Of a DNA stretch of 64,000 bases, positions 32,855 to 43,153 are shown in pieces. Made by a program: the position numbers and the translations under genes. The notes under the pieces are model-generated. The model was not told the DNA's origin. It made no database searches and saw only the letters and a program-made list of their open reading frames with translations. The stretch covers positions 4,092,001 to 4,156,000 of the forward strand of contig NZ_CP134145.1 in the NCBI RefSeq assembly GCF_031583595.1. The letters run 5' to 3'. This stretch comes from Thalassotalea psychrophila (GTDB lineage Bacteria; Pseudomonadota; Gammaproteobacteria; Enterobacterales; Alteromonadaceae). The stretch's first letter is position 1. Each line of letters starts with the position of its first letter.

Positions 32855-34285
32855 TTAATTTGTCGTTACTAACTTGTCAGCCCTAAGCATTCTATTCAAT
32901 AGGAAGAATGCCGCAAGCAAAGTAATTATTGCCGCCGACACAGTGGAAATACCTATTGGTAAGCCAAAGCCAAGAGTTGCTGAACTAAAGATAAATGCAA
33001 TGACAACAACCGTCATAAACATCGCTGGTACTGTACAAATCCAGTGATTTTTTTGCTGTTGCATCAAATAAGCTGCTGCAGTCCACAACATCAATGCTGC
33101 AGTGGTTTGGTTAGCAACACCAAAATATCGCCATATAATTCCAAAATCAACCTGGGTTAGAACTGCACCAATAGCAAATAAAGGCAATGCTAATATTAAT
33201 CGTTTTGATAATTTCTTTTGTGAAACGTTAAAGAACTCAGACAAAATCAAACGAGCAGAACGAAACGCAGTATCTCCTGAAGTAATTGGTAAAATAATCA
33301 CACCAAGAATCGCCAAAAATCCACCTACAGTACCAAGAAGTCCATTAGAAATATCATAAACTACATTAGCAGGATTACCGTTCATTGCTGTATTCAAGGC
33401 TTCAACACCTCCAAAAAATGATAACGCAAGCGCACACCATATTAGAGCAATGATCCCTTCTCCAATCATTGCACCATAAAATACAAAACGTCCATTTTCT
33501 TCATTTTCAATACAACGTGCCATTAATGGTGATTGCGTTGCATGAAAGCCAGAAACTGCGCCACAAGCAATAGTGATGAATAATGCAGGCCATAATGGCA
33601 TGTCATTAGGATTTAAGTTAGTTATAAAATCGCTAACTTCTACCCCAGGTAGTAAAGTATGCTCAGACGAGAATATTATCGCTAATGTTAAGCCCACAGA
33701 CATAAATACTAGCAGTGCGCCAAAGAATGGATAAAAACGACCAATTAGTTTATCTACCGGTAGTAGAGTTGCAATTAAGTAATAAGCGAAGATGATCCCT
33801 AAGAATATAGCAGCATCTAAACCTGTTAACTTCGCGAGTAATCCAGCTGGTGCTGATATAAATACGACACCGACCAGTAACAATAAAATAATCGCAAACA
33901 CATTCATGAAATGTTTTGCGCCATTCCCTAAATATTTACCGGCCAAATTTGGTACAGACTGACCATTATTTCGAACGGAAATCATGCCAGAAAAATAATC
34001 ATGAACTGCACCACCGAAGATACAACCTATAACAATCCAAATCATTGCAGCCGGACCGTACAACGCCCCTAGGATAGGGCCAAAAATTGGACCAACACCG
34101 GCAATATTTAGCAGCTGTATTAAGTAAACTTTACCTTTTGACATTGGCACATAATCAACACCATCAGGTTGTGTTAATGCCGGTGTCCTACGATTTCGAT
34201 CGAGCCCAAAAACCTTTTCAACAAAAGTTCCATATATGAAATAGCCAGCAATCAATAGACCAACACACAGTAAAAAATAAAGCAT
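32855..34285 (-). CDS. cstA: CstA family peptide/pyruvate transporter (short form)
   Basis: 476-residue polytopic membrane protein beginning MLYFLLCVGLLIAGYFIYG. It has the CstA family blocks GVDYVPMSKGKVYLIQLLN, GPIFGPILGALYGP and GGAVHDYFSGM. E. coli CstA (peptide uptake) and BtsT (pyruvate uptake) have about 700 residues; this is the shorter form common in marine bacteria, with fewer C-terminal helices. The ATG at 34285 is preferred over an upstream TTG at 34306. Substrate uncertain. Divergent from yhfA. Confidence 0.88.
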   Translation of the reverse strand: MLYFLLCVGLLIAGYFIYGTFVEKVFGLDRNRRTPALTQPDGVDYVPMSKGKVYLIQLLNIAGVGPIFGPILGALYGPAAMIWIVIGCIFGGAVHDYFSGMISVRNNGQSVPNLAGKYLGNGAKHFMNVFAIILLLLVGVVFISAPAGLLAKLTGLDAAIFLGIIFAYYLIATLLPVDKLIGRFYPFFGALLVFMSVGLTLAIIFSSEHTLLPGVEVSDFITNLNPNDMPLWPALFITIACGAVSGFHATQSPLMARCIENEENGRFVFYGAMIGEGIIALIWCALALSFFGGVEALNTAMNGNPANVVYDISNGLLGTVGGFLAILGVIILPITSGDTAFRSARLILSEFFNVSQKKLSKRLILALPLFAIGAVLTQVDFGIIWRYFGVANQTTAALMLWTAAAYLMQQQKNHWICTVPAMFMTVVVIAFIFSSATLGFGLPIGISTVSAAIITLLAAFFLLNRMLRADKLVTTN

Positions 34286-34507
34286 AATAATAATCTCTAA
34301 AATCAAGTAACAAAATTCTAACGATTATTGGCTATTAATTCTGTGTTAGTTTGTAATTTTTAACGGTTAAGTTGCTCAAAAATGATACGACAAAGTTAGA
34401 GCTTTAGTTCTAATAATATTTTAACCGTGGATATTTTATATTCGTTATTAAGGCGGGATGATGTAAAATAACTTAATTCAAAAATTATAGTTAAATAGGA
34501 ATAAAGC

Positions 34508-34912
34508 ATGCAAGCAAAAGTACAATGGGTTGGCGAAGAGATGTTTATGGGCACATCTGAAAGTGGTCATAGTATTTTAATGGATGCCAATGGCGGCAAT
34601 AACGCAGTAAGCCCTTTAGAAAATGTATTACTTTCTTTAGGCTGTTGTTCTTCTGTAGATGTGGTTAGCATATTAGAAAAAGCACGCCAAGATATCAGGG
34701 GTTGTGTCGTTGAGATTGATGGTACTAGAGTGGAAACCGTTCCAAAATTGTTTTCAGATATTCACCTACACTTTGTTATTACCGGTACGGGCGTAAGTGA
34801 AAAGCATGTAGCCAGAGCTGTTTCCCTATCTGCAGACAAATACTGTTCTGTTGCTCTTATGCTAAACGCTTCAGTGAACATTACTCATGACTTTGAAATC
34901 GTAGAAGCATAA
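34508..34912 (+). CDS. yhfA: OsmC family protein YhfA
   Basis: 134-residue OsmC/Ohr-fold protein. The two conserved reactive Cys are visible, one in LGCCSSVDVV and one in DKYCSVALML, so thiol peroxidase chemistry is possible. YhfA itself is uncharacterised. Position near prkB and pabA/argD follows the E. coli order (pabA-argD-crp-yhfA-prkB), though crp is missing here. GGA and an A-rich leader precede the ATG. Confidence 0.88.
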   Translation: MQAKVQWVGEEMFMGTSESGHSILMDANGGNNAVSPLENVLLSLGCCSSVDVVSILEKARQDIRGCVVEIDGTRVETVPKLFSDIHLHFVITGTGVSEKHVARAVSLSADKYCSVALMLNASVNITHDFEIVEA

Positions 34913-34930
34913 ATACTTAAGTTATTGGTA

Positions 34931-34965
34931 TATCAATTTGATTAAGTAATTTGATCAAGTTGGTA
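34931..34965. repeat. short palindromic repeat element
   Basis: 15-base arms TATCAATTTGATTAA and TTGATCAAGTTGGTA around GTAAT. They differ at three positions, all G-U compatible in RNA. It sits just ahead of the yhfA/prkB terminator. Confidence 0.55.
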
Positions 34966-34971
34966 CGAAAT

Positions 34972-34999
34972 AAAAAATGAGCCAGAGAGCTCATTTTTT
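34972..34999. terminator. bidirectional terminator between yhfA and prkB
   Basis: Perfect 11-bp stem AAAAAATGAGC/GCTCATTTTTT with a six-base loop, between convergent genes. Confidence 0.92.
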
Positions 35000-35010
35000 G
35001 TTTCTCGTTT

Positions 35011-35913
35011 CTAATCGTACGTCTGCATCCAATCCATTTGCTGGCTCGCCGCTTTTTTCTTTTCCATAATATCAACAATTAACGGTTTTAGGATTAACTC
35101 CATTGCAAAGCCCATTTTACCGCCGGGAACAACAAGAGTATTCACCCTAGACATAAATGAACCATCGATCATGCGAAGGTAAAAGGGAAAATCTACGTTT
35201 TTCATCTCGCGAAATCGAATTACTACAAAACTTTCATCTTGAGTAGGAATAGCCTTAGCACTAAATGGGTTAGATGTGTCTACAGTCGGAACTCTTTGGA
35301 AATTTATGTGTGTTCTAGAAAATTGCGGGGTGATAAAAGAAAAGTAATCATCCATACTTCTGACAATGCTTTCAGTTACAGCTTCTCTAGAATGTCCCCT
35401 AGAATTTGTGTCACGTATAATTTTTTGGATCCATTCCAAATTTACAATTGGTACCATTCCGATGAGCAGGTCCACATGACGTGCTACATCATTCTTTTCA
35501 GTAACTACCCCTCCATGCAAACCTTCATAAAATAAAAGGTCTGAATCAGATCCTAGAGGCTCCCATGGCGTAAAGGTGCCAGGCATCTGGTTATAAGGTA
35601 CTGCTTCGTCAAAAGTATGTAGATACCGGCGCATAGTACCAACACCTTTTTCGCCAAAGTCAGTAAACAGACTTTCTAGGGCATCAAAGTCATTAGCTAC
35701 ATCGCCAAAGTAACTTACTTTCGAGCCTTCGGCTTTAGCTTTTCTTTTTTCAAGATCCATTTCTGGACGGGTAAAGCGATGGAAACTATCACCTTCAACC
35801 ATAGCAGCATTAATGCCAAGAGAACGAAAAATATGTTCAAAAGCGTCCAGCGTGGTAGAAGTACCAGCACCTGATGAACCAGTTACTGCGATTATTGGAT
35901 TTCGTTCAGACAT
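35011..35913 (-). CDS. prkB: phosphoribulokinase PrkB-like
   Basis: 300-residue P-loop kinase of the PRK/uridine kinase family. Walker A is GSSGAGTSTT near the N-terminus. The sequence follows PrkB, found in heterotrophs lacking Rubisco, where the role is unclear. The ATG at 35913 (MSERNPIIAVTGSSGAG) is chosen over an upstream in-frame start at 36003 because the family begins here and the extra 30 residues look unrelated. Convergent with yhfA, as in E. coli. Confidence 0.88.
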   Translation of the reverse strand: MSERNPIIAVTGSSGAGTSTTLDAFEHIFRSLGINAAMVEGDSFHRFTRPEMDLEKRKAKAEGSKVSYFGDVANDFDALESLFTDFGEKGVGTMRRYLHTFDEAVPYNQMPGTFTPWEPLGSDSDLLFYEGLHGGVVTEKNDVARHVDLLIGMVPIVNLEWIQKIIRDTNSRGHSREAVTESIVRSMDDYFSFITPQFSRTHINFQRVPTVDTSNPFSAKAIPTQDESFVVIRFREMKNVDFPFYLRMIDGSFMSRVNTLVVPGGKMGFAMELILKPLIVDIMEKKKAASQQMDWMQTYD

Positions 35914-36009
35914 TGTATTCACTTTAATGAAAATTGACTTACCACAGTACGGTGTATGGGGTTTAAGGTCAAGGACAGGGGTAAAAACTGCGATATTAAG
36001 CAAGGGTTC

Positions 36010-36155
36010 ACTGTCAATTATGGAGGTCCCTGATGTCGCTAAAGCTCCTCAGGAATGACGTGGTGCGGGTTAACAATTAACGCATAGCATCAGCTAAATT
36101 TGAAAAAGTACAACGTCATCCTGTGTGAGCCTAAGCGAGGCACGTGACCTCCTTA
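36010..36155. repeat. MITE-like imperfect palindrome, copy 1
   Basis: About 146 bp whose ends form inverted repeats: the left arm runs GGAGGTCCCTGATGTCGC to GGAATGACG (36022-36060), the right arm CGTCATCCTGTG to GTGACCTCC (36114-36152). A CACTGTCAA motif lies at the left end. The whole element resembles 52520-52668. No ORF inside, so it is non-autonomous if mobile. Confidence 0.7.
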
Positions 36156-36196
36156 ATTCAAAACGTGCATTTGTTAAATGACAAATTTAAGACAAA

Positions 36197-36222
36197 AAAA
36201 AGAGCCCCGAAGGACTCTTTTT
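36197..36222 (-). terminator. alpha operon terminator (after rplQ)
   Basis: Stem AAAAAGAG/CTCTTTTT with an inner CC/GG pair and CGAA loop, T-run on the minus strand, about 20 bases past the rplQ stop. Confidence 0.85.
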
Positions 36223-36239
36223 ATCGAATGTAAATTCGA

Positions 36240-36647
36240 TTATGCTTCTTCTGAAACTTCTTCAACGTCTTCAATAACTTCTTCAGTTACTGGACGGTCA
36301 ACAAGTTCAATATAAGCCATAGGTGCTTTATCACCAGTACGGAAACCACATTTTAAAATGCGAGTGTAACCACCTGGACGTTCTTGGTAACGAGGACCAA
36401 GATCTGTAAATAATAAACCAACTACTTCTTGATCGCGTGTACGAGCAAATGCCAAACGACGATTTGCAACGCTATCTGTTTTAGCCATTGTAATTAATGG
36501 CTCAACAACGCGACGTAGTTCTTTAGCTTTAGCAACAGTAGTTTTAATAACACCGTGCTTAACTAGAGAACTTGCCATATTGCGGAACATCGCCTGGCGA
36601 TGACTGCTATTACGGTTTAACTGGCGGCCGCTTTTACGATGGCGCAT
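36240..36647 (-). CDS. rplQ: 50S ribosomal protein L17
   Basis: 135-residue large-subunit protein, opening [20 protein letters not shown]. The core matches L17. The C-terminus is extended by a short acidic tail ([15 protein letters not shown]), a little longer than the 127 residues of E. coli. Last gene of the alpha operon, 39 bases after rpoA. Confidence 0.99.
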   Translation of the reverse strand: MRHRKSGRQLNRNSSHRQAMFRNMASSLVKHGVIKTTVAKAKELRRVVEPLITMAKTDSVANRRLAFARTRDQEVVGLLFTDLGPRYQERPGGYTRILKCGFRTGDKAPMAYIELVDRPVTEEVIEDVEEVSEEA

Positions 36648-36686
36648 AAGTTAATCCTTCTCTCTTAACTATTAAATGTGATCGAC

Positions 36687-37676
36687 TTAGTCGTTATCAG
36701 CAATGCTTTCAGGTGGCCAGTTTTCTAGGCGCATGCCCAGAGATAGACCACGAGACGCTAACACGTCTTTGATTTCAGTTAGAGACTTCTTACCTAAATT
36801 AGGTGTTTTAAGAAGTTCTACTTCTGCACGCTGTACTAAGTCACCAATGTACTGAATCGCTTCTGCTTTTAGACAGTTGGCTGAACGAACTGTTAGTTCT
36901 AGGTCATCAACTGGGCGAAGTAAAATTGGATCGAAAGCAGGTTTAACTTCTTCCGGTTCAACTTCTTTAACATCGCGTAAGTCAACAAACGCATCTAACT
37001 GTTCAGCTAGAATTGTTGATGCACGACGAATCGCTTCTTCTGGATCTAACGTACCGTTAGTTTCCATGTCGATAACTAGTTTATCTAAGTCAGTACGTTG
37101 CTCAACACGAGCTGAATCAACGTCATAAGCAATTCTTTCAACAGGACTGAAAGATGCGTCAACTAGTAAACGACCAATTGCACGCTCTTCTTCCTCGGCA
37201 TTGCGACGAATAGATGCTGGCACGTAACCACGTCCCATTTCTATCTTGATGCGCATGCTGATAGAACCGTCACCTGTTAAATTACAGATTACGTGAGCAG
37301 GATTAGCGATTGTTACATCACCATCATGCTGTATATCAGCGGCCGTTACAGGGCCTTCACCCGACTTAGTTAAAGTTAAAACTGCTTCAGTTTTGCCTTC
37401 TAAACCTACAGCCAAATCTTTAAGATTTAACAGAATTTCGATGATGTCCTCTTGAACACCTTCTTTACTACTGTATTCATGCAATACACCATCAATTTCT
37501 ACTTCAGTCACTGCACAACCTGGCATTGAAGAAAGTAGGATACGACGTAGTGCGTTACCTAAAGTATGACCAAAACCACGTTCTAGTGGCTCTAAAGTTA
37601 CCTTTGCGCGAGTATCAGATAGGTTTTCAATACCTACCAACTTCGGCTTAAGGAATTCGGTTACAGAACCCTGCAT
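36687..37676 (-). CDS. rpoA: RNA polymerase alpha subunit
   Basis: 329-residue alpha subunit. The N-terminal assembly domain (to about 235) contains [20 protein letters not shown]; a flexible linker leads to the C-terminal domain (about 250-329), which contacts UP elements and activators through the [12 protein letters not shown] segment with the key Arg. Fourth gene of the alpha operon rpsM-rpsK-rpsD-rpoA-rplQ. Standard length and intact. Confidence 0.99.
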   Translation of the reverse strand: MQGSVTEFLKPKLVGIENLSDTRAKVTLEPLERGFGHTLGNALRRILLSSMPGCAVTEVEIDGVLHEYSSKEGVQEDIIEILLNLKDLAVGLEGKTEAVLTLTKSGEGPVTAADIQHDGDVTIANPAHVICNLTGDGSISMRIKIEMGRGYVPASIRRNAEEEERAIGRLLVDASFSPVERIAYDVDSARVEQRTDLDKLVIDMETNGTLDPEEAIRRASTILAEQLDAFVDLRDVKEVEPEEVKPAFDPILLRPVDDLELTVRSANCLKAEAIQYIGDLVQRAEVELLKTPNLGKKSLTEIKDVLASRGLSLGMRLENWPPESIADND

Positions 37677-37701
37677 TATTGTCCTCTCTTAAAGTTCAGC
37701 T

Positions 37702-38322
37702 TTATTTCGAGTAAAGCTCGACAATCAACTGTTCGTTAATCTCTGCTGATAAGTCAGAACGATCAGGAATGCGTTTAAACGTTCCTTCCATTTTCTTATT
37801 ATCAACTTCAACCCAGATTGGTTTCTCACGTTGTTCAGCTAATTCTAAAGCAGCAACTATGCGCGCTTGAGTTTTAGACTTTTCACGAATTGAGATCACA
37901 TCATCTGCATTAACAGCGAAAGATGGAATATTAACAACTTGACCGTTAACTACGATAGCTTTATGGCTAACTAGTTGACGAGCTTCTGCACGTGTAGATG
38001 CATAACCCATACGGTAAACAACGTTGTCTAAACGCTTTTCTAAAAGTTGTAACAAGTTTTCACCTGTGTTGCCTTTTAGACGAGCAGCTTCTTTGTAGTA
38101 ATTACGGAACTGTTTCTCAAGTACACCGTATATACGACGAACTTTTTGCTTCTCACGAAGCATCACACCATAGTCAGATAAACGACCGCGACGAGCGCCG
38201 TGCTGACCTGGAATAGTTTCGATCTTACATTTCGTATCAATTGCCCTAACACCACTTTTTAGGAACAAATCTGTTCCTTCGCGGCGGCTAAGTTTTAGCT
38301 TAGGACCTAAATATCTTGCCAT
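37702..38322 (-). CDS. rpsD: 30S ribosomal protein S4
   Basis: 206-residue primary 16S-binding protein, beginning [19 protein letters not shown], with the S4 RNA-binding domain around residues 95-155. In gammaproteobacteria S4 also represses its own operon by binding the leader upstream of rpsM, and such a leader is present here. No zinc-binding Cys quartet, so the Zn-independent form. Confidence 0.99.
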   Translation of the reverse strand: MARYLGPKLKLSRREGTDLFLKSGVRAIDTKCKIETIPGQHGARRGRLSDYGVMLREKQKVRRIYGVLEKQFRNYYKEAARLKGNTGENLLQLLEKRLDNVVYRMGYASTRAEARQLVSHKAIVVNGQVVNIPSFAVNADDVISIREKSKTQARIVAALELAEQREKPIWVEVDNKKMEGTFKRIPDRSDLSAEINEQLIVELYSK

Positions 38323-38343
38323 GTTATTTCTCCAACAGACCTA

Positions 38344-38733
38344 TTAAACGCGACGTTTCTTAGGTGGACGACAACCATTATGAGGAATCGGAGTAACGTC
38401 AGTAATGTTGGTGATTTTAAAACCAGCAGCATTTAAGGCACGGATAGCAGATTCACGACCTGGACCTGGACCTTTAACGAATACTTCAATATTCTTCAAA
38501 CCAAACTCTTGTGCTACTTTACCAGCACGATCAGCAGCAACCTGTGCAGCGAATGGAGTAGATTTACGTGAACCACGGAAACCTGAACCACCTGCAGTTG
38601 CCCAAGATAAAGCATTACCTTGACGATCTGTAAGAGTTACGATTGTGTTGTTGAACGAAGCATGGATATGAGCCATGCCATCAGCAACTTGTTTTTTTAC
38701 GCGCTTTTTCGTGCGCGTTGGTGTTTTAGCCAT
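38344..38733 (-). CDS. rpsK: 30S ribosomal protein S11
   Basis: 129-residue small-subunit platform protein. [17 protein letters not shown] and the C-terminal [15 protein letters not shown] are canonical. Lies between rpsM and rpsD with gaps of 15 and 21 bases. Confidence 0.99.
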   Translation of the reverse strand: MAKTPTRTKKRVKKQVADGMAHIHASFNNTIVTLTDRQGNALSWATAGGSGFRGSRKSTPFAAQVAADRAGKVAQEFGLKNIEVFVKGPGPGRESAIRALNAAGFKITNITDVTPIPHNGCRPPKKRRV

Positions 38734-38748
38734 GTCTATTTCCTCGAT

Positions 38749-39105
38749 CTACTTTTTAATCGGCTTACGAGGACCTTTACGGGTTCGCGCATTAGTCTTA
38801 GTGCGTTGACCACGTAGAGGGAGACTGCGACGATGGCGTAAACCACGATAACAGCCAAGGTCCATCAGACGCTTGATGTTCATTGAAACTTCACGACGTA
38901 AATCACCTTCAACGGTAAATTTCGCCACTTCTGTACGAAGCAAATCTATTTGAGCTTCGTCTAATTCACTGATCTTTATATCTTCAGCGATACCTGCGCT
39001 TGCACAAATTGACTTTGCACGTGTTGCACCGATACCGTAGATAGCAGTAATGGCAATTACTGCGTGTTTACGATCAGGGATGTTAATGCCAGCGATACGG
39101 GCCAC
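38749..39105 (-). CDS. rpsM: 30S ribosomal protein S13
   Basis: 118 residues from a GTG start (39105), giving [18 protein letters not shown] two codons upstream is possible, but AGGAGA stands seven bases before the chosen start and the product then matches S13. The GTG start is also the one used in E. coli, where it is part of the S4-binding pseudoknot. First gene of the alpha operon. Confidence 0.99.
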   Translation of the reverse strand: MARIAGINIPDRKHAVIAITAIYGIGATRAKSICASAGIAEDIKISELDEAQIDLLRTEVAKFTVEGDLRREVSMNIKRLMDLGCYRGLRHRRSLPLRGQRTKTNARTRKGPRKPIKK

Positions 39106-39176
39106 TAACACATCTCCTATTTATTAAGGTTAAAAGATAACCGGTTGAAAAGCCCGTAAGGATACTCAACCAGCAA
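39096..39176 (-). ncRNA. alpha operon ribosome binding site (S4-responsive leader)
   Basis: On the minus strand the leader reads GAGTATCC (39167-39160), ACGGGCTTTTCA (39157-39146), AATAAATAGGAGA, then GTGGCCCGTAT at the rpsM start. These blocks and their order match the E. coli alpha operon leader (Rfam alpha_RBS), where ACGGGC pairs with GCCCGT around the start codon to form the nested pseudoknot that S4 traps. Confidence 0.88.
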
Positions 39177-39190
39177 CAATTTTGCAATAT

Positions 39191-39232
39191 AAAGTGTCAC
39201 AGATTGCAAAATAATACAACAAGTGACACTTT
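39191..39232 (-). terminator. long inverted repeat between rpmJ and rpsM
   Basis: Perfect 10-bp arms AAAGTGTCAC/GTGACACTTT with a 22-base loop. It lies ten bases past the rpmJ stop, upstream of the alpha leader. It may end or attenuate the spc transcript, or be an operator; the loop is long for a terminator and there is no clear T-run. Confidence 0.5.
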
Positions 39233-39241
39233 AGTAAAAGA

Positions 39242-39355
39242 TTAGCCTTGCCTTTGCTTATGCTTTGGCTCACTGCAAATAATACGTACAACGCCTGAAC
39301 GTTTTACAACTTTGCAGTTACGACACATCTTTTTCACGGATGCACGAACTTTCAT
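39242..39355 (-). CDS. rpmJ: 50S ribosomal protein L36
   Basis: 37-residue protein [20 protein letters not shown] and so on, ending KHKQRQG. Zinc-ribbon ligands Cys11, Cys14, Cys27 and His33 are present, so this is the Zn-binding form. It sits 16 bases after secY and is the last gene of the spc operon. Confidence 0.97.
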   Translation of the reverse strand: MKVRASVKKMCRNCKVVKRSGVVRIICSEPKHKQRQG

Positions 39356-39371
39356 TTAATACTCCGTTGGC

Positions 39372-40697
39372 CTAACGGCCATAGCCTTTAAGGTTGGCTT
39401 TCTTCAGTACATTGTCATATTGATGAGACATCAAATGAGTCTGTACTTGCGCCATGAAATCCATAATAACAACTACTATAATTAGTAGGGATGTTCCACC
39501 GAAGTAGAATTGTACATCCATAAATATCATCATGAACTCAGGTACCAAACATATAAAAGTAATGTATAAAGCACCCGCTAAAGTTAAGCGAGTCATTACT
39601 TTATCGATATATCTAGATGTTTGCTCACCCGGGCGAATGCCTGGAATGAACGCACCAGATTTCTTCAAATTATCTGCTGTTTCACGCGGATTGAAAACCA
39701 ATGCCGTGTAGAAAAAACAGAAAAAGATTATTGCTGCAGCATATAGCATTACATACAAAGGTTGTCCTGGCGATAGTGCAAGAGAAACTTCTTGCAGTAC
39801 GTCAGCAACTGTACCTGTACCTTGTCCAAACCAACTTGCGATGGTACCTGGAAACAAGATAATACTTGAAGCAAAGATAGGTGGAATAACACCAGCCATG
39901 TTTACTTTAAGCGGTAAATGAGTACTTTGAGCAGCAAATACCTTGCGACCTTGTTGGCGCTTGGCGTAGTTTACCACAATGCGGCGTTGACCGCGCTCTA
40001 CAAATACTACAAACCATGTAACGGCGAAGACAACAACGCCAATTACTAATAATGCTAATAGGTGCAATTCACCTTGACGCGCCATTTCTGCTGTTTGACC
40101 AACAGCTGATGGCATGCCAGCAACAATACCTGCGAAAATCAACACAGAGATACCATTACCAATACCACGTTCAGTAATCTGTTCACCTAACCACATTAAA
40201 AACATGGTACCGGTTACTAAAGATACTACCGCAGTAAAGTAGAAACCAAAGCCAGCATTAACTACTAGGCCAGGCATCATACCAGGTAAACTCTTTGATA
40301 TTGCTATCGCTTGCACTGTTGCCAGAAGCAGTGTGCCGTAGCGTGTGTACTGACTGATTTTACGACGTCCAGCTTCACCTTCTTTTTTCAATTCTTGCAT
40401 ACTCGGCACAATGTGTGTGCTGATTTGCATGATAATCGAAGCTGAAATGTACGGCATAATACCAAGAGCCAATACAGAGGCTCGCTCAAGTGCACCACCA
40501 GAGAACATGTTAAACATCTCTACAATGGTACCCTTTTGTTGATCAAACAACTGAGCTAGTACAGCGGCGTCAATACCAGGGATTGGTACAAATGAACCTA
40601 AACGAAACACAATAAGCGCTCCGAGTACGAACAACAATCTTTGTTTAAGCTCAGACAAACCGCCTTGAGCTTTGTTTTCCATTCCTGGTGTAGCCAT
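39372..40697 (-). CDS. secY: preprotein translocase subunit SecY
   Basis: 441-residue channel subunit of the Sec translocon with ten membrane helices. The family blocks [13 protein letters not shown] and [15 protein letters not shown] are clear. Embedded in the spc operon between rplO (six-base gap) and rpmJ. Confidence 0.99.
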   Translation of the reverse strand: MATPGMENKAQGGLSELKQRLLFVLGALIVFRLGSFVPIPGIDAAVLAQLFDQQKGTIVEMFNMFSGGALERASVLALGIMPYISASIIMQISTHIVPSMQELKKEGEAGRRKISQYTRYGTLLLATVQAIAISKSLPGMMPGLVVNAGFGFYFTAVVSLVTGTMFLMWLGEQITERGIGNGISVLIFAGIVAGMPSAVGQTAEMARQGELHLLALLVIGVVVFAVTWFVVFVERGQRRIVVNYAKRQQGRKVFAAQSTHLPLKVNMAGVIPPIFASSIILFPGTIASWFGQGTGTVADVLQEVSLALSPGQPLYVMLYAAAIIFFCFFYTALVFNPRETADNLKKSGAFIPGIRPGEQTSRYIDKVMTRLTLAGALYITFICLVPEFMMIFMDVQFYFGGTSLLIIVVVIMDFMAQVQTHLMSHQYDNVLKKANLKGYGR

Positions 40698-40703
40698 TGT
40701 GTA

Positions 40704-41138
40704 CTATTCCTCTATTGTACCACCGGCAGCTTCAATAGCTGCACGTGCACCTTTGGTTACTGCTAGGCCACGAACCGTAATTTTACGGCTGATTTCACCA
40801 GATAACATGATCTTTGCAGATACGATGTTACGAGTGATTAGACCTGCGTCTTTAAGCGCGTGAATATCAACAACATCACCGTTGATTTGGTTTAATTCGT
40901 GTAAACGAACTTCAGCGCGAACTAAAGATTTACGCGATGTAAAACCGAATTTAGGTAAACGTTGTTTAAGTGGCATCTGACCACCTTCAAAACCAGGACG
41001 AATGCCGCCGCCTGAGCGAGACTTTTGACCTTTGTGACCACGGCCACCAGTTTTTCCGATTCCAGAACCAATACCACGACCACAGCGCTTTTTATCTTTC
41101 TTAGCACCAGGTGCAGGGGATAATGTATTTAAATGCAT
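40704..41138 (-). CDS. rplO: 50S ribosomal protein L15
   Basis: 144-residue protein opening [20 protein letters not shown], with the glycine- and arginine-rich N-terminal extension that reaches into 23S rRNA. Three bases after rpmD. Confidence 0.99.
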   Translation of the reverse strand: MHLNTLSPAPGAKKDKKRCGRGIGSGIGKTGGRGHKGQKSRSGGGIRPGFEGGQMPLKQRLPKFGFTSRKSLVRAEVRLHELNQINGDVVDIHALKDAGLITRNIVSAKIMLSGEISRKITVRGLAVTKGARAAIEAAGGTIEE

Positions 41139-41141
41139 AAT

Positions 41142-41321
41142 TTAATCCTCCACCTTAATCATGTAATGAACTAAGTTGATCATACCACGTACTGATGGAG
41201 TATCTTCTAACTCTACAGTATGACGGATACGACGTAAACCTAATCCTTTCAATGTAGCTCTATGTGACGGTAAACGTCCGATAGAACTTTTTAATTGTGT
41301 TACTTTAACAGTCTTAGCCAT
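41142..41321 (-). CDS. rpmD: 50S ribosomal protein L30
   Basis: 59-residue protein starting [20 protein letters not shown] and ending VHYMIKVED. Matches L30 in length and in the [11 protein letters not shown] segment. It lies between rpsE and rplO with gaps of six and three bases. Confidence 0.97.
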   Translation of the reverse strand: MAKTVKVTQLKSSIGRLPSHRATLKGLGLRRIRHTVELEDTPSVRGMINLVHYMIKVED

Positions 41322-41327
41322 GTCTAG

Positions 41328-41831
41328 TTACCCCAGAATTTCAGTAACGTTTAAGCCACGCTTAGCTGCAACAGACTCAGGCGATTTCATATCCGCAAGA
41401 GCACCGATTGTAGCGCGTACAACGTTAATTGGGTTAGTAGAACCGTATACTTTTGACAGTACGTTCTGTACGCCAGCAACTTCTAGTACTGCACGCATCG
41501 CGCCACCGGCGATGATACCTGTACCTTCAGAAGCAGGTTGCATGTAAACTTTAGAACCAGAGTGCTTACCTTTAACAGCATGCTGTAAAGTAGTACCTTT
41601 AAGATCTATGTTTACGATATTACGACGAGCCTTTTCCATTGCTTTTTGGATTGCAGCTGGCACTTCACGTGCTTTACCGTAACCAAAACCAACACGACCG
41701 TTGCCGTCACCAACTACTGTTAGTGCAGTGAAACTGAAAATACGACCACCTTTAACCACTTTTGATACGCGGTTAACAGCGATTAACTTTTCAGCAAATT
41801 CACTTTGTTGTGTGTTTTCTACATTAGCCAT
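41328..41831 (-). CDS. rpsE: 30S ribosomal protein S5
   Basis: 167-residue protein with the double-stranded RNA-binding N-domain ([20 protein letters not shown]) and the C-domain [17 protein letters not shown]. Part of decoding fidelity together with S4. spc operon, between rplR and rpmD. Confidence 0.99.
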   Translation of the reverse strand: MANVENTQQSEFAEKLIAVNRVSKVVKGGRIFSFTALTVVGDGNGRVGFGYGKAREVPAAIQKAMEKARRNIVNIDLKGTTLQHAVKGKHSGSKVYMQPASEGTGIIAGGAMRAVLEVAGVQNVLSKVYGSTNPINVVRATIGALADMKSPESVAAKRGLNVTEILG

Positions 41832-41841
41832 TATCTAACTC

Positions 41842-42195
41842 CTAGAATTTAAGGCCAGCTTCACGAGCTGCTTCTGCTAACACTTGTACACGACCGTGGT
41901 ATAAAAAACCTGAACGATCGAATGCAACATTAGTAATACCTTTGGCGGCAGCGCGTTCAGCGATTGCTTTACCAACTGCTGCTGCTGCTTCTTTGTTACC
42001 AGTAGCTTTAACTGATTCACGAACTTCTTTATCTAAAGTAGATGCAGATGCAATTACTTCAGAACCAGTTGCAGCGATTAGTTGCGCGTAAATGTGACGA
42101 GGAGTACGGAAAACGACTAAACGATTCGCACCCAACTCGCTGATCTTTGCACGTGTACGTTTTGCACGGCGAAGACGAGATGTTTTCTTATCCAT
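41842..42195 (-). CDS. rplR: 50S ribosomal protein L18
   Basis: 117-residue 5S rRNA-binding protein, ending [20 protein letters not shown] plus GLKF. Canonical length and order, nine bases after rplF. Confidence 0.99.
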   Translation of the reverse strand: MDKKTSRLRRAKRTRAKISELGANRLVVFRTPRHIYAQLIAATGSEVIASASTLDKEVRESVKATGNKEAAAAVGKAIAERAAAKGITNVAFDRSGFLYHGRVQVLAEAAREAGLKF

Positions 42196-42204
42196 AGTAT
42201 TATC

Positions 42205-42738
42205 CTACTTCTTCTTAGCTTCTTTACGACGAACAACTTCATCGCTATAACGAATCCCTTTACCTTTATAAGGCTCAGGTTTACGGTATGCGCGAATGTT
42301 CGCAGCTACTTGACCAATCTCCTGCTTATCAGTACCGGTAAGTATGATTTCAGTTTGACTAGGAGTTACAACTTTAACACCGGCTGGAATTACGTGGTCA
42401 ACTGGATGAGAAAAACCTAAAGATAAATTTAAGTTTTGACCAGCAGCTTTCGCACGGTAACCAACACCGTTTAAAATTAAGCGTTTTTCAAAACCAGTAT
42501 TTACGCCATTAACCATGTTATTGATTAATGCACGAGTAGTACCGGCTTGAGCCCAAGCGCCTTTAACATCTGCAACGATATTAGTGATGATGCTGTTTTC
42601 TTCTTGAGAAACAGCTACGTCACTATGAATCGTACGAGTTAATTCGCCCTTAGGACCTTTTACTGTAATGTCTTGTCCAGATAACGTAACTGTAACGCCA
42701 GCAGGGATAGACACAGGTGCTTTTGCAACACGAGACAT
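42205..42738 (-). CDS. rplF: 50S ribosomal protein L6
   Basis: 177-residue protein of two similar domains near the factor-binding site. [15 protein letters not shown] and the end [20 protein letters not shown] are typical. spc operon, 11 bases after rpsH. Confidence 0.99.
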   Translation of the reverse strand: MSRVAKAPVSIPAGVTVTLSGQDITVKGPKGELTRTIHSDVAVSQEENSIITNIVADVKGAWAQAGTTRALINNMVNGVNTGFEKRLILNGVGYRAKAAGQNLNLSLGFSHPVDHVIPAGVKVVTPSQTEIILTGTDKQEIGQVAANIRAYRKPEPYKGKGIRYSDEVVRRKEAKKK

Positions 42739-42749
42739 ATTCTTACTCC

Positions 42750-43139
42750 TTACGCTACGATACCAAGAATCTCACCGCCAAGACCCGCATTGCGAGCGGC
42801 ACGGTCAGACATAAGGCCTTTTGAAGTAGAAACAATACAAATACCTAATCCAGCTAATACTTGAGGAAGATCATTACTTCCTTTGTATACGCGAAGACCA
42901 GGACGTGAAACACGTTTGATTTGTTCGATTACTTCTTTACCTTCGAAATATTTTAAAGTAACTGCTAATGAAGGTTTAACGCCTTCAGTTACTTCAAAAC
43001 CATTAATATAACCTTCTTCTTTAAGCAAGTTAGCAATTGCTACTTTTAGCTTGGAAGATGGCATAGATACTGCAACTTTAGCTGCAGATTGACCGTTACG
43101 GATGCGTGTAAACATATCCGCGATAGGATCAGTCATCAT
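42750..43139 (-). CDS. rpsH: 30S ribosomal protein S8
   Basis: 129 residues, [17 protein letters not shown]; of two adjacent ATGs the first has the better GGGAG spacing. S8 binds 16S rRNA helix 21 and in E. coli represses the spc operon by binding the mRNA around the rplE start. Confidence 0.99.
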   Translation of the reverse strand: MMTDPIADMFTRIRNGQSAAKVAVSMPSSKLKVAIANLLKEEGYINGFEVTEGVKPSLAVTLKYFEGKEVIEQIKRVSRPGLRVYKGSNDLPQVLAGLGICIVSTSKGLMSDRAARNAGLGGEILGIVA

Positions 43140-43153
43140 AATTAATTACTCCC

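Noticed and set aside
34307-34507. CRP site between cstA and yhfA
   Set aside because: CstA genes are often CRP-controlled, but no TGTGA-N6-TCACA-like sequence is seen in the spacer.
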